This document shows positions 32,555-40,731 of a DNA stretch of 64,000 bases, piece by piece. The notes below the pieces were generated by a model, which saw only the letters and a list, made by a program, of their open reading frames with translations, ran no database searches and was not told the DNA's origin. Positions within the stretch are counted from its first letter, which is position 1. Each line of letters begins with the position of its first letter. A program made the position numbers and the translations under genes. This DNA is from Dyadobacter fermentans DSM 18053 (GTDB taxonomy: Bacteria > Bacteroidota > Bacteroidia > Cytophagales > Spirosomataceae), in contig NC_013037.1 in the NCBI RefSeq assembly GCF_000023125.1, positions 1,364,001 through 1,428,000 on the forward strand, given 5' to 3'.

Positions 32555-34036
32555 ATGGCTTCACAAACCCGCACGTATGCGCGCAAGAAATTGCTGGGCC
32601 AGGTTTATACGCCTTTTCATATTGTCGATAAGATACTCGGCCATTGTGGCTTCTACGAGGCCGATTTAAGCGAAAAACGCATGCTGGACCCGGCCTGCGG
32701 TAACGGGCGTTTTCTCGTGCCTATGGCGGAATTTATCATTCGTAACACACCGCCCGACCGGGTCGCCGAAAGATTGCAGCAACTACATGGCTGGGACGTC
32801 GATCGAAAAGCATTGCAACAATGCCGCGAAAATCTGGATGCACTAGTGGCGCCGCTTGGCCTGGAAATAGACTGGAATTTGCGCAAATGTGATGCCTTGA
32901 AGCAATGGCGGTCGAAAGATAAGTTCGATCTGATCATCGGGAATCCTCCATATATCCGCATTCAGCACTTGCCGGAAACTCAGCGGAAGTACATTCAAAA
33001 ACACTATTCATTTTGCAGTACCGGGTCCACGGACGCATTTATTGCGTTTTTTCAACTCGCTACCAGGCTGCTCGCGCCGGACGGCCTGTGCGGTATGATT
33101 ACGCCTAACTCCTTTCTCGTTTCCGAGTCGGGTGGGCCGCTGCGGAAGTATTTTTATAAACACCAAAACTTGAAGCATATCACCAATTACCGGGATATAC
33201 CAGTTTTTGGGGCGGCTTCGACCTATCCTGCCATTACCATTTTCGGCGGGCAACAAGCAGATGCGTTCCGTTTCGAGCAATGCCTCAACAACCGTTTCGA
33301 ATACCTCGGACGTGACATCCGACACACTGAATTGCGGAACCATATCCCGTGGCAGCTCTCCGTGGAGGCCCCGAAAGCGCTGACAGGCCAGCGGTTGGGT
33401 GATATTTGCAAGATCTCCGTCGGGTTGACTACGCTCGCCGATGGCTGCTACCTTTTCAATATCATCAGCGAGAAAAACGGTTTGGTGTATGCCAAAAACA
33501 AAAACGGCTTCTTCACGCATTTGGAAAAGGATTTACTCAAACCGATCATCAAAGGCTCCAAACTGAAAGGTGCCGACGACGCGGTGACTGAATACATTCT
33601 GTTCCCTTACCAAAAAGACGATGCTGATAAACAGCGCATTATCCCCGAAGAAACGCTTAGAGCCGATTTTCCCCAAACATATTCCTACCTGCTTAAAGTA
33701 AAATCGGAGCTGGACCGTCGTGATAATGGCAAGCCCAATGCCGTTGCGTGGTATGCATTCGGGCGGGCGCAGGGGCTGGATAATGCATTCGGCAAGAAGA
33801 TCATTTTCTCGCCCATCAACCGCGAGCCCAATTTCGTGCTGTATGAAAACCCGGAAGTGACGGTGTATTCAGGGTATTTCATCAAATACGATGGCGATTA
33901 CCAAAAGCTGCTCGAACAGCTCAATTCCCAGCGAATGGCCGATTTCGTCGCCATCGCGGGCCGTGATTTTCAGGGCGGGTATAAAGGTTATAACAAAAAG
34001 GTAATCGAGAATTTTATCGTTACCGGGCACGACTAA
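32555..34036 (+). CDS. N6-adenine DNA methyltransferase, TaqI/Eco57I type
   Basis: The 493-residue protein shows the SAM-binding motif LDPACGNGRFLVP (residues 44-56), the acidic second motif in GWDVDRKAL, and the catalytic N130-P-P-Y in LIIGNPPYIRIQ, which marks adenine-N6 methylation. QVYTPFHIVDKIL at the N-terminus is the TPxxIV-type lead-in of this class. The C-terminal 230 residues resemble a TaqI-like target-recognition domain (FQGGYKGYNKKVIENF). No nuclease motif is seen within it, so a separate endonuclease is needed for restriction; the gene at 31127 is the candidate. Confidence 0.88.
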   Translation: MASQTRTYARKKLLGQVYTPFHIVDKILGHCGFYEADLSEKRMLDPACGNGRFLVPMAEFIIRNTPPDRVAERLQQLHGWDVDRKALQQCRENLDALVAPLGLEIDWNLRKCDALKQWRSKDKFDLIIGNPPYIRIQHLPETQRKYIQKHYSFCSTGSTDAFIAFFQLATRLLAPDGLCGMITPNSFLVSESGGPLRKYFYKHQNLKHITNYRDIPVFGAASTYPAITIFGGQQADAFRFEQCLNNRFEYLGRDIRHTELRNHIPWQLSVEAPKALTGQRLGDICKISVGLTTLADGCYLFNIISEKNGLVYAKNKNGFFTHLEKDLLKPIIKGSKLKGADDAVTEYILFPYQKDDADKQRIIPEETLRADFPQTYSYLLKVKSELDRRDNGKPNAVAWYAFGRAQGLDNAFGKKIIFSPINREPNFVLYENPEVTVYSGYFIKYDGDYQKLLEQLNSQRMADFVAIAGRDFQGGYKGYNKKVIENFIVTGHD

Positions 34037-34162
34037 CGGTGTTACATTGTTAAACTCTGACCCGACCGATCTGCTTCCTCCCAAAGCGCTGATACCCGGC
34101 AGGGCCACGCCGCCATCCCAACCTTCGATGTACTAAACCAAAAACACACAAAACCAAACTTT

Positions 34163-35422
34163 ATGTCCGAAACCAAACCCACTTTTACCAGCTATGAAAA
34201 GTTTATCATAGCGCTTTTAGCCACTTTGCAGTTTACAGTTGTACTCGATTTCATGGTCCTTTCGCCATTGGGCTACATCCTACTCGACAAACTATCCATT
34301 ACCACCAGCCAGTTCGGGCTCGTCGTCTCCGCGTACGCATTCAGCGCGGGCGCTTCGGGATTGCTTACGGCCGGTTTTGCCGACAAGTTCGATCGAAAAA
34401 AGCTGCTGCTTTTCTTCTACGTCGGATTCCTGATCGGCACCTTATTCTGCGGCCTCGCGCCTACGTATGAGCTGTTGCTCGCTGCCCGCGTGTTTACCGG
34501 CATTTTTGGCGGCGTGATCGGCTCCATCAGTTTTGCAATTATTACCGACCTGTTCGCGATCGACGTGCGCGGGCGGGTGATGGGCTTTGTGCAAATGGCT
34601 TTCGCGAGCAGCCAGGTCCTGGGGATTCCCATCGGGCTTTACATGGCCGAAAAGTTCGACTGGCACGCGCCCTTTCTGATGATCGTCGGGCTCGGCCTGA
34701 TCGTCGGAGTGCTCATCGTGGTGCGGATGAAACCGATCAATGCGCATTTGAAGATCCAGAAGAAGGTGAATGCATTTCAACATCTGGGCAAAACCCTCTC
34801 CCGCCCCGACTACCTGCAAGGCTTTGCCGCCACGGCACTGCTGGCCACCGGCGGATTTATGCTGATGCCGTTCGGGACAGCCTTCGGCGTCCACAACCTC
34901 GGCATCGCGGAGTCGTCGCTGCCGACATTATATATGGTGACCGGCATTTCGATGCTTCTTTTCAGTCCGATGATCGGGAAGCTGAGCGACAAAATAGGCA
35001 AGTACAAAGTGTTCCTTTTCGGCTCGACGGTCACCTGTGTGATGACGCTCATTTATTGCAACCTCGGCGTAACCCCGCTCTGGATTATCATTGCGCTGAA
35101 CGTACTGCTTTTTGTAGGAATCACCGGCCGGATGATCTCCGCCTCGGCATTGATGACGGCGGTTCCCGACGCACCCGACCGCGGCGCTTACATGGGGATC
35201 AACTCCTCGATCCAACAGATCGCGGGCGGGCTTGCTTCCCTGCTCGCTGGTTTTATCGTATCGGAAACGAGCACCGGCTACATTGAGAACTATCCGTTAT
35301 TGGGCGACGTCGTGGTGTTCGCAGTGATCATAACCGCGCTGCTGATGTACCGCATTCATAAATATGTAGCGGTCAAACTGGCGGCTGTGGCACCAGCCGG
35401 AGCGGCCAATTCGTCGGTTTAG
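34163..35422 (+). CDS. MFS transporter (drug/H+ antiporter-like)
   Basis: A 419-residue twelve-helix major facilitator. The first helix FIIALLATLQFTVVLDFMVLSPLG, the loop FADKFDRKKLLLFF, and motif C-like ARVFTGIFGGVIGSISFAII fit the DHA1 drug-export branch. The second-half loop GKLSDKIGKYKVFLFG matches. The substrate is unknown. It follows the methyltransferase after 126 bases without a clear link and may simply be a neighbour. Confidence 0.87.
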   Translation: MSETKPTFTSYEKFIIALLATLQFTVVLDFMVLSPLGYILLDKLSITTSQFGLVVSAYAFSAGASGLLTAGFADKFDRKKLLLFFYVGFLIGTLFCGLAPTYELLLAARVFTGIFGGVIGSISFAIITDLFAIDVRGRVMGFVQMAFASSQVLGIPIGLYMAEKFDWHAPFLMIVGLGLIVGVLIVVRMKPINAHLKIQKKVNAFQHLGKTLSRPDYLQGFAATALLATGGFMLMPFGTAFGVHNLGIAESSLPTLYMVTGISMLLFSPMIGKLSDKIGKYKVFLFGSTVTCVMTLIYCNLGVTPLWIIIALNVLLFVGITGRMISASALMTAVPDAPDRGAYMGINSSIQQIAGGLASLLAGFIVSETSTGYIENYPLLGDVVVFAVIITALLMYRIHKYVAVKLAAVAPAGAANSSV

Positions 35423-35446
35423 AGTTTTTTTAATGGTGTAACTGTC

Positions 35447-35518
35447 AGCGGACCGGGCGACCGGGCGGTCAAAGGCATCTGGTATGGACGCCTTTGACCG
35501 CCCGGTCGCCGGTCCGCT
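35447..35518. repeat. Long near-perfect hairpin (30-base arms)
   Basis: The left arm (35447-35476, AGCGGACCGGGCGACCGGGC then GGTCAAAGGC) and right arm (35490-35518) pair along their whole length apart from one bulged G, around a 13-base loop. No T-run follows, so it is not a standard terminator. It begins 25 bases after the MFS stop and about 230 bases before parA. Confidence 0.85.
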
Positions 35519-35680
35519 CAGGCTTATATGCTTTCATGTAATAGATTTAAAACCAACAAATTGTAAAATACTTTTAAAAAAAATCTTTTAATACTTTTTA
35601 TTCATTTAAAATGATCGATACATTTACGAAGACAAAAACTTTTAAGACTTTCTATTTATAAGGATTAGGGTTAAAATTAT

Positions 35681-35706
35681 TTTACGTTTATTTACGTATC
35701 GGACGT
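35681..35706 (+). promoter_or_regulatory. TTTACG repeats before parA (candidate centromere/operator)
   Basis: TTTACG occurs at 35681 and 35691, exactly ten bases apart, with another copy at 35623 and a related ACGTGAAA at 35703. RHH-type ParB proteins usually bind short tandem repeats just upstream of parA. The rest of the gap 35519-35746 is very AT-rich, with repeated TACTTTTA words. Confidence 0.45.
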
Positions 35707-35746
35707 GAAATAAACTATTAACTTTTTATACTTATAATACTTTTAA

Positions 35747-36511
35747 ATGAAAATCATCAGTATTGTCAACAACAAAGGTGGTGTGGGAAAGACTACATCT
35801 GCCCAGAGTATTGCTGCCGGTCTCAGCAAATTTGCCAATGCACGTGTGCTGGTTATCGATCTGGATGCGCAGGCCAGTCTTACCAAAAGTTTCGGTATTC
35901 AACATGCCGGGCTTAAAAAAGACAGCGGCTCGTTCATCACCGGCGAATACGAATTTGATGAGATCGTCAAGCGAGTTGGAGACATTGATGTACTGCCCGG
36001 ATCAGCGGAAATGATCCACCGGGAAGACACGATCAAGTCGGCGCCCGTTTTTCCTTTCAACCTGAAAATTGCATTGGAAAAAGTGAGGGACCGTTACGAC
36101 TTCGTGATCATCGACTGCCCTCCCGCCCTCTACGGAAACACGAGGCTGGCATTGGTTTCCTGCCACCAGTATTACGTGCCGTTGCAGGCGGAGTTTTTAA
36201 GCTATGAGGGTTTGCGCAACTTCCTGGTGTACTCGGCGGAGATCAAAAAGATCAGCCCGAGTACCAACCTTGGCGGCGTGTTCGCAACGCGCTACAACCC
36301 GAAGATCCGCAAGAAGATCAGCCACGAACTGATCACGGCAACGCGGGAGCAACTGGGCGAGGTATTTATGGAGGCGTACATCCGCGATAACATCGCATTG
36401 TCGGAAGCGCAGGCCAACGGAACGACGATTTTTGATTACGCGCCTCAAAGCAACGGAGCAGAAGATTATTATAAGTTAACAAAAGAAATACTGGAACGAA
36501 TAAATAACTGA
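35747..36511 (+). CDS. parA: ParA-family partition ATPase
   Basis: A 254-residue P-loop ATPase. The deviant Walker A motif is K10-G-G-V-G-K15-T-T (NNKGGVGKTTSAQSIAAGL), Walker B regions are VLVIDLDAQ and FVIIDCPPALYG. There is no N-terminal DNA-binding extension, so it belongs to the small (type Ib or Soj-like) ParA group. It is followed after five bases by a small RHH protein, which matches the type Ib pair of ATPase plus RHH centromere-binder. Such pairs segregate plasmids or position cell components. Confidence 0.9.
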   Translation: MKIISIVNNKGGVGKTTSAQSIAAGLSKFANARVLVIDLDAQASLTKSFGIQHAGLKKDSGSFITGEYEFDEIVKRVGDIDVLPGSAEMIHREDTIKSAPVFPFNLKIALEKVRDRYDFVIIDCPPALYGNTRLALVSCHQYYVPLQAEFLSYEGLRNFLVYSAEIKKISPSTNLGGVFATRYNPKIRKKISHELITATREQLGEVFMEAYIRDNIALSEAQANGTTIFDYAPQSNGAEDYYKLTKEILERINN

Positions 36512-36516
36512 CACTT

Positions 36517-36831
36517 ATGGCAAAGGAAAGGAAGTTTGATTTTGCGCCCCTACCCCTGGTTCCTGATACACAGGAAGACGAGCCCGTAGTAACCAAGGCA
36601 CCGGCCACCGCCGAGGTCGCGGACGGCGCTCCCACCAAAGTCACCTTCGATTGTGATTTCGTGCTGATGGAGAATATGAAGGATTATGGCTATTGGGAAG
36701 GTCTCACGCAAAAGGACATCATCATCGAATCCTTAAAGCTGTATTTTCAGGACAAAGAAATCCGCCCACGCCCCGATAAGATACGTAACCGGACGAAAGT
36801 AGGCCGCAAGCCGAAATCGACACTGGTATAA
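36517..36831 (+). CDS. Small ribbon-helix-helix protein, candidate ParB partner
   Basis: A 104-residue protein. The first 45 residues are flexible and acidic/Pro-rich. Residues about 46-85 (TKVTFDCDFVLMENMKDYGY followed by WEGLTQKDIIIESLKLYF) read as strand-helix-helix, the RHH DNA-binding fold. The C-terminus is basic (RPRPDKIRNRTKVGRKPK). Gene order, spacing and size match the centromere-binding partners of type Ib ParA. Its likely target is the TTTACG repeat region upstream of parA; this is inference. Confidence 0.72.
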   Translation: MAKERKFDFAPLPLVPDTQEDEPVVTKAPATAEVADGAPTKVTFDCDFVLMENMKDYGYWEGLTQKDIIIESLKLYFQDKEIRPRPDKIRNRTKVGRKPKSTLV

Positions 36832-36833
36832 AG

Positions 36834-36861
36834 AAAAGTCTCCTTCCGGAGACTTTTTTTT
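36834..36861 (+). terminator. Rho-independent terminator
   Basis: AAGTCTCC, TTCC loop, GGAGACTT, then a long T-run. It ends the parA operon. Confidence 0.92.
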
Positions 36862-36864
36862 CTG

Positions 36865-38367
36865 AAAGTCTTTTCTAAACCCGTATAGACAAAGTAATCC
36901 GATGATCACAGATCGATGTAAGCGCTTTTCCTCTTAGAGAAAAATTTTTTCTACGTGCTCTATGGCAACAGCTGTGGGTGCTTAGCGTCTGTTATCAGTT
37001 TTGTTTACGGGGTATAGTCCACCAAAAAAAGCCTCGACCTTTCTATTGGGACGCTAATATTTTCAACTTCCTTACGCGGTTTTCTAACCGTTGGATTTCA
37101 GCTTTCCTTCTTTCGATCAGGATTTCTGGTCTCAGGGCTGGTTCCTTGTAAGGTAATTTATCCCGGAGGATATGGTATGATGCTGTGAGTATGTGGTGGG
37201 CAATCGCCATTGCCGCTTTCTTCTTTCCCCGTCTTTGGGTGAGCTTGTGGTACTTGAATGACAGGTAGGTATTCATCGTATGGCTTGCCGCCCAGGCTGC
37301 TTCGATCAATGTTGTTTTCAAATAGGTGTTGCCATGGGTGGTCCTTGCCGATCTTACTTTTCCTGCACTCTCGTTGTTGCCTGGGCATACCCCTGCCCAA
37401 GAAGCCAGGTGCTTGTCTGAGATAAACTGGGACATGTCCAGACCGATCTCGGAAACGATACCAATAGCTGATTGCCTGGATACGCCTGGGATGGTTTGCA
37501 GTAGTGCGAGCTCGGCCTGCTTACCGGCCAGGCAAAGTTCAATCTGCTGGTCAAGTTGTTCGATGAGCTTTTCCAGCGCGCCCATTGTCTGTGTGAGCAA
37601 CTTTAACATAAAGCGGTGACGCTCACAGAACCGGCCGTAAAGCGCCTGTTGTAAAACCTGCTTTTTATTTACCAGCGAACCTTTGGCCTGGTTTGAGAGA
37701 ACCACGGGGTCAGTAATTCCTTCCATAAGCAGATCTACGATCCCCTGTCCGGTTTTGGAAAACACATCGCTAACCACGCTGCCGAGCTTGATGTTGGCAT
37801 CTTCCAGAATATTCTGTAACCGATTTTTCTCCCGGCTACGCTCATTGACAAGCTTCTTACGGTGGCGTAGCAATGTCCTTATCTCCCGCACCCATCCTTC
37901 CGGGACAAAGCTGTGCCGAAGAAGTCCGCTCAACAGCAGCTTGGCGATCCATTCGGAGTCCTTTTTATCAGTTTTGTGGCCGGGAACGTTCTTGATATGA
38001 CGGGCATTAACCAAAATGATCTCAAAGCGGCCTTCCAAAACATAATACACAGGCCGCCAGTAAACGCCCGTACTCTCCATAGCGATGTGGGTAATCTGAT
38101 GGCCTTCAAGCCAATGCGACAAATCTTCCAGGTCTCTGGTGAAGGTGGCGAAGGTCCGGGTTTCTTCCTGGATTCCCGTCCCTTTGATTGAAGCAACTAC
38201 TGTATCTTTGTGTACATCCAGGCCACAACCTCGGGCTATGAGCTGGGGGAATTCTACTACTGCCATGTCGTTTGATAGATTGGTCTCTAATTAAAACGAC
38301 TTTCATGCGCGTGGGTGAATTCCCCCAATTCATAATTGTTTTGTTGTAAGCCCATTGTACTGCCAGG
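36865..38367. mobile_element. IS110-family insertion sequence (ends not resolved)
   Basis: The element consists of the transposase gene at 37043-38266 with up to 180 bases of non-coding DNA downstream and 101 bases upstream. IS110 elements lack terminal inverted repeats and make no clear target duplication, so the ends cannot be set by eye; the limits given are the maximum, between the parA terminator and the next stop codon. TTAGCGTC (36982-36989) and GACGCTAA (37050-37057) form an inverted repeat around the transposase stop. A guide (bridge) RNA is expected in one of the non-coding flanks. Confidence 0.5.
37043..38266 (-). CDS. IS110-family transposase
   Basis: A full-length 407-residue DEDD transposase/recombinase. 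The RuvC-like N-terminal domain shows D17 in GLDVHKDTVVAS, E64 in IAMESTGVYWRPV, and D100/D103 in GHKTDKKDSEWIA. The C-terminal Transposase_20 domain has LQTIPGVSRQSAIGIVSEIG and the serine region NNESAGKVRSARTTHGN, where the family's second nucleophile lies. No frameshift or stop breaks the frame, so it may be active. It did not disrupt the peptidase gene upstream or the parA operon downstream. Confidence 0.93.
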   Translation of the reverse strand: MAVVEFPQLIARGCGLDVHKDTVVASIKGTGIQEETRTFATFTRDLEDLSHWLEGHQITHIAMESTGVYWRPVYYVLEGRFEIILVNARHIKNVPGHKTDKKDSEWIAKLLLSGLLRHSFVPEGWVREIRTLLRHRKKLVNERSREKNRLQNILEDANIKLGSVVSDVFSKTGQGIVDLLMEGITDPVVLSNQAKGSLVNKKQVLQQALYGRFCERHRFMLKLLTQTMGALEKLIEQLDQQIELCLAGKQAELALLQTIPGVSRQSAIGIVSEIGLDMSQFISDKHLASWAGVCPGNNESAGKVRSARTTHGNTYLKTTLIEAAWAASHTMNTYLSFKYHKLTQRRGKKKAAMAIAHHILTASYHILRDKLPYKEPALRPEILIERRKAEIQRLENRVRKLKILASQ

Positions 38368-40179
38368 TTACTGCACCGCGATTTTTCCCGAAACATCCCT
38401 GCCGCCATTTGTAAACCTGTACAAATAGATACCCGCCGGCAGGTTTAGTTTTGTTTCTCCTTTTTTCTCAAATGTATTGGAGAGCTGCTGACGGCCGGAT
38501 TGATCGTACAACTTAATGGTTGATTTACCGCCCAGCTTTGTTTTAAACGCCATGTAATCGCGCGCGGGGTTAGGCGAAACGGTTACCAGCACGTCCAGAT
38601 CGGCGGGTACCGAGAGGATCGGGTCGACTTTCACCTCCGTTTGCACCGTTTTTGAACAGCCATTTACATCTGTAACCACCACTTCATAAAGCCCTCCCTG
38701 ATCCACCGACGCGAGCGGAATGGATGCATTCGCCGTGTTGGCCACAAAAAACAACGGCCCTCTCCACATGTATTGCACACCGCCCGTGGCCGCGAGTTCG
38801 ATCGTTTGTCCGGCGGTGTATGGCCCGCCATTGGTTGCTGTGGCGTTCGGCAAGGGTAATGCTTTCAGGTGTACTTCCGCCGTCTTAGTCGCAGAACCGG
38901 CTGGCTTACAACTGGAAGAATAGGTGGCGCTCTGGTTCAGCTGAACGGTTATCGACTTGCCGGTTTCGCCGGTGGACCAGCTCGGCGCGACAGGACAACC
39001 GTGTGCCGTGAGCACCACCTCTCCGCCCGCACATACGGAATCGGGCGAAGTGACGATTCTAAATTCTGCGGGTATGGATGATTTGAGCGACCAGGCAACC
39101 GTGTGGGTGCGTTCCGCCCGGGCTTCCTTGCGGCGGCTCAACGTCGTTTTATCAAAGACAGAAGCCGTCAGCCTGGCAGAATCAGGCACTTCCATATTTT
39201 CAAGAGAAAGCTCCTCACCCGAAAACGCCAGCAGTTTTCCATTCAGGCGCCACTGCACCTCGAATGTATTTCTTACAGGTTTGAGTAGTGTTAATTTAAA
39301 TTTGTCTGCCAAACTCACATCCACTGTTCCGGTCGTGTCCGGTTCAATTTTCTCAACGGGGTTAATGTATTCTAATAGGCGTTCGATGGTGGCTTCGTTG
39401 CAAACTGCGCACAATTCCTGGTTAAGGTATTCCATCAGGCAGGTTCCGTTGGCAGGTTTATGCCAGTGGGCCGCGTCGCCTTCGGGGCCGTGCTTATGAA
39501 TGCCGATCTGTGGATTGTCCAGCCAGTTTTTCCATCTGATCGTAGCCGGATCACTGTTTGCGGTCATGTTTGCGGTTTCGCTTCCATACAGCGAGCCTGC
39601 CCAATATTCGTCGCTGAGTCGTCCGAAAGTATGACCGATTTCGTGCACACCGATCGTGTTGGCATCTTTGTTGAGCGTATGCACGGCTATCTGTCCGCCT
39701 GAACCACCATAATAATCGGTATTAGCAAGCACCACGATGAGATCGTACGCCGGAAAATGGCTCGCCATCAATCCATACAACACATCGAACTTACTCACCT
39801 CAACCAGCCGGTGAATAGAATAGCCAAACGAAACCCCGAAAAAGGTATCCTTCATGCCCACCGGCTGATCCGGATAAGCATCCGGCGCAGCGCCCGGATT
39901 GCTCGTTCCACTTTCTTTGGACGGTGTGCGGATCGCAAAGAAGTTGAAGTAATTGCGATAGTCATTGTAAGGATTGTAGGCAAGGAAGAAATCGGCAAAC
40001 TTTTTGGCCTCCTCGGCAAATTTCGGAAGCTGCTCTTCGGTGAATCCGTCTCCGAGGATTACGACATTGATCCGGTTATCCAACGGCCCGTTTTTATAGA
40101 GCGTATCCACCTGGTAACGTTGTGAAAACGCCGTCGTTGTCATGCAAATCGTCAATAGTGCGGTAAAAATGCTTTTCAT
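38368..40179 (-). CDS. Secreted M64-family metallopeptidase with type IX sorting domain
   Basis: Signal peptide MKSIFTALLTICMTTTAFSQ. The catalytic domain spans about residues 25-270 with NVVILGDGFTEEQ and the zinc motif H179-E-I-G-H183 followed by TFGRLSDEYW, the M64 (IgA-peptidase-like) signature. Ig-like or PKD-like regions occupy about 290-520. The last 75 residues (VTVSPNPARDYMAFKT through GRDVSGKIAVQ) are a type A C-terminal sorting domain for the type IX secretion system. It is thus a cell-surface or released protease of 603 residues. The small lipoprotein gene lies two bases upstream on the same strand. Confidence 0.9.
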   Translation of the reverse strand: MKSIFTALLTICMTTTAFSQRYQVDTLYKNGPLDNRINVVILGDGFTEEQLPKFAEEAKKFADFFLAYNPYNDYRNYFNFFAIRTPSKESGTSNPGAAPDAYPDQPVGMKDTFFGVSFGYSIHRLVEVSKFDVLYGLMASHFPAYDLIVVLANTDYYGGSGGQIAVHTLNKDANTIGVHEIGHTFGRLSDEYWAGSLYGSETANMTANSDPATIRWKNWLDNPQIGIHKHGPEGDAAHWHKPANGTCLMEYLNQELCAVCNEATIERLLEYINPVEKIEPDTTGTVDVSLADKFKLTLLKPVRNTFEVQWRLNGKLLAFSGEELSLENMEVPDSARLTASVFDKTTLSRRKEARAERTHTVAWSLKSSIPAEFRIVTSPDSVCAGGEVVLTAHGCPVAPSWSTGETGKSITVQLNQSATYSSSCKPAGSATKTAEVHLKALPLPNATATNGGPYTAGQTIELAATGGVQYMWRGPLFFVANTANASIPLASVDQGGLYEVVVTDVNGCSKTVQTEVKVDPILSVPADLDVLVTVSPNPARDYMAFKTKLGGKSTIKLYDQSGRQQLSNTFEKKGETKLNLPAGIYLYRFTNGGRDVSGKIAVQ

Positions 40180-40181
40180 GG

Positions 40182-40676
40182 CTATTTGAAATCGAGCGTG
40201 TAAATTTTAATGGTTCCTTTATCCGGACTGACACTAAAAAGCTCCAATTGGTTGAGTCCCGAATGCGCCTGCAAGCGGACGAGTATGTTACCCTCTCCGG
40301 CCCGTACCTCTGCCTGCTTTAAATGCCCCGATGGATCACTCACCTCAGCACTTTTGAACAGCGGATGCTCAAATACCATTTCGCGTTCGATGGCGCTCGA
40401 TGAATATCGAGGAACAGCCCTGATCTGATAAGGAAAACGAACCGGGCGCGCCAAATACTTCAATTTGCCTTCCCCGGCAGTGGCGCTCGCCAGCGTAACT
40501 TCCTCCCCGCCGCCCGCGGTGCCGGTAATGCGGAAATTCAGAAAAAGGATCTGATCGCGTGCTGCGGGGGTATAGCCGGCCATTCGGGCGACGCTCAGTG
40601 TTGAGTGCGCCGACTTGCATTGAACCATAAGCAGGCCGGCCAGCACAAGGGCTACCGGGACGCGTAGAAGTAGCAT
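40182..40676 (-). CDS. Putative lipoprotein of unknown function
   Basis: Starting at 40676 gives a lipoprotein signal (MLLLRVPVALVLAGLLMVQC). The longer frame would add 11 residues before it. The mature part of about 145 residues looks all-beta (ILFLNFRITGTAGGGEEVTLASAT; NILVRLQAHSGLNQLELFSV), perhaps a single sandwich domain. I do not recognise the family. Only two bases separate it from the M64 peptidase gene, so they are almost certainly cotranscribed. Confidence 0.72.
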   Translation of the reverse strand: MLLLRVPVALVLAGLLMVQCKSAHSTLSVARMAGYTPAARDQILFLNFRITGTAGGGEEVTLASATAGEGKLKYLARPVRFPYQIRAVPRYSSSAIEREMVFEHPLFKSAEVSDPSGHLKQAEVRAGEGNILVRLQAHSGLNQLELFSVSPDKGTIKIYTLDFK

Positions 40677-40731
40677 GTGAGTTTCGTGAATAGCTGTCAG
40701 AAAGGCCAATGTACAGCATTACCAGCGAATT

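Noticed and set aside
37043..38266. IS110 considered as a gene disruption of the M64 peptidase
   Set aside because: The peptidase keeps its complete C-terminal sorting domain and stop codon at 38368, so it is intact.
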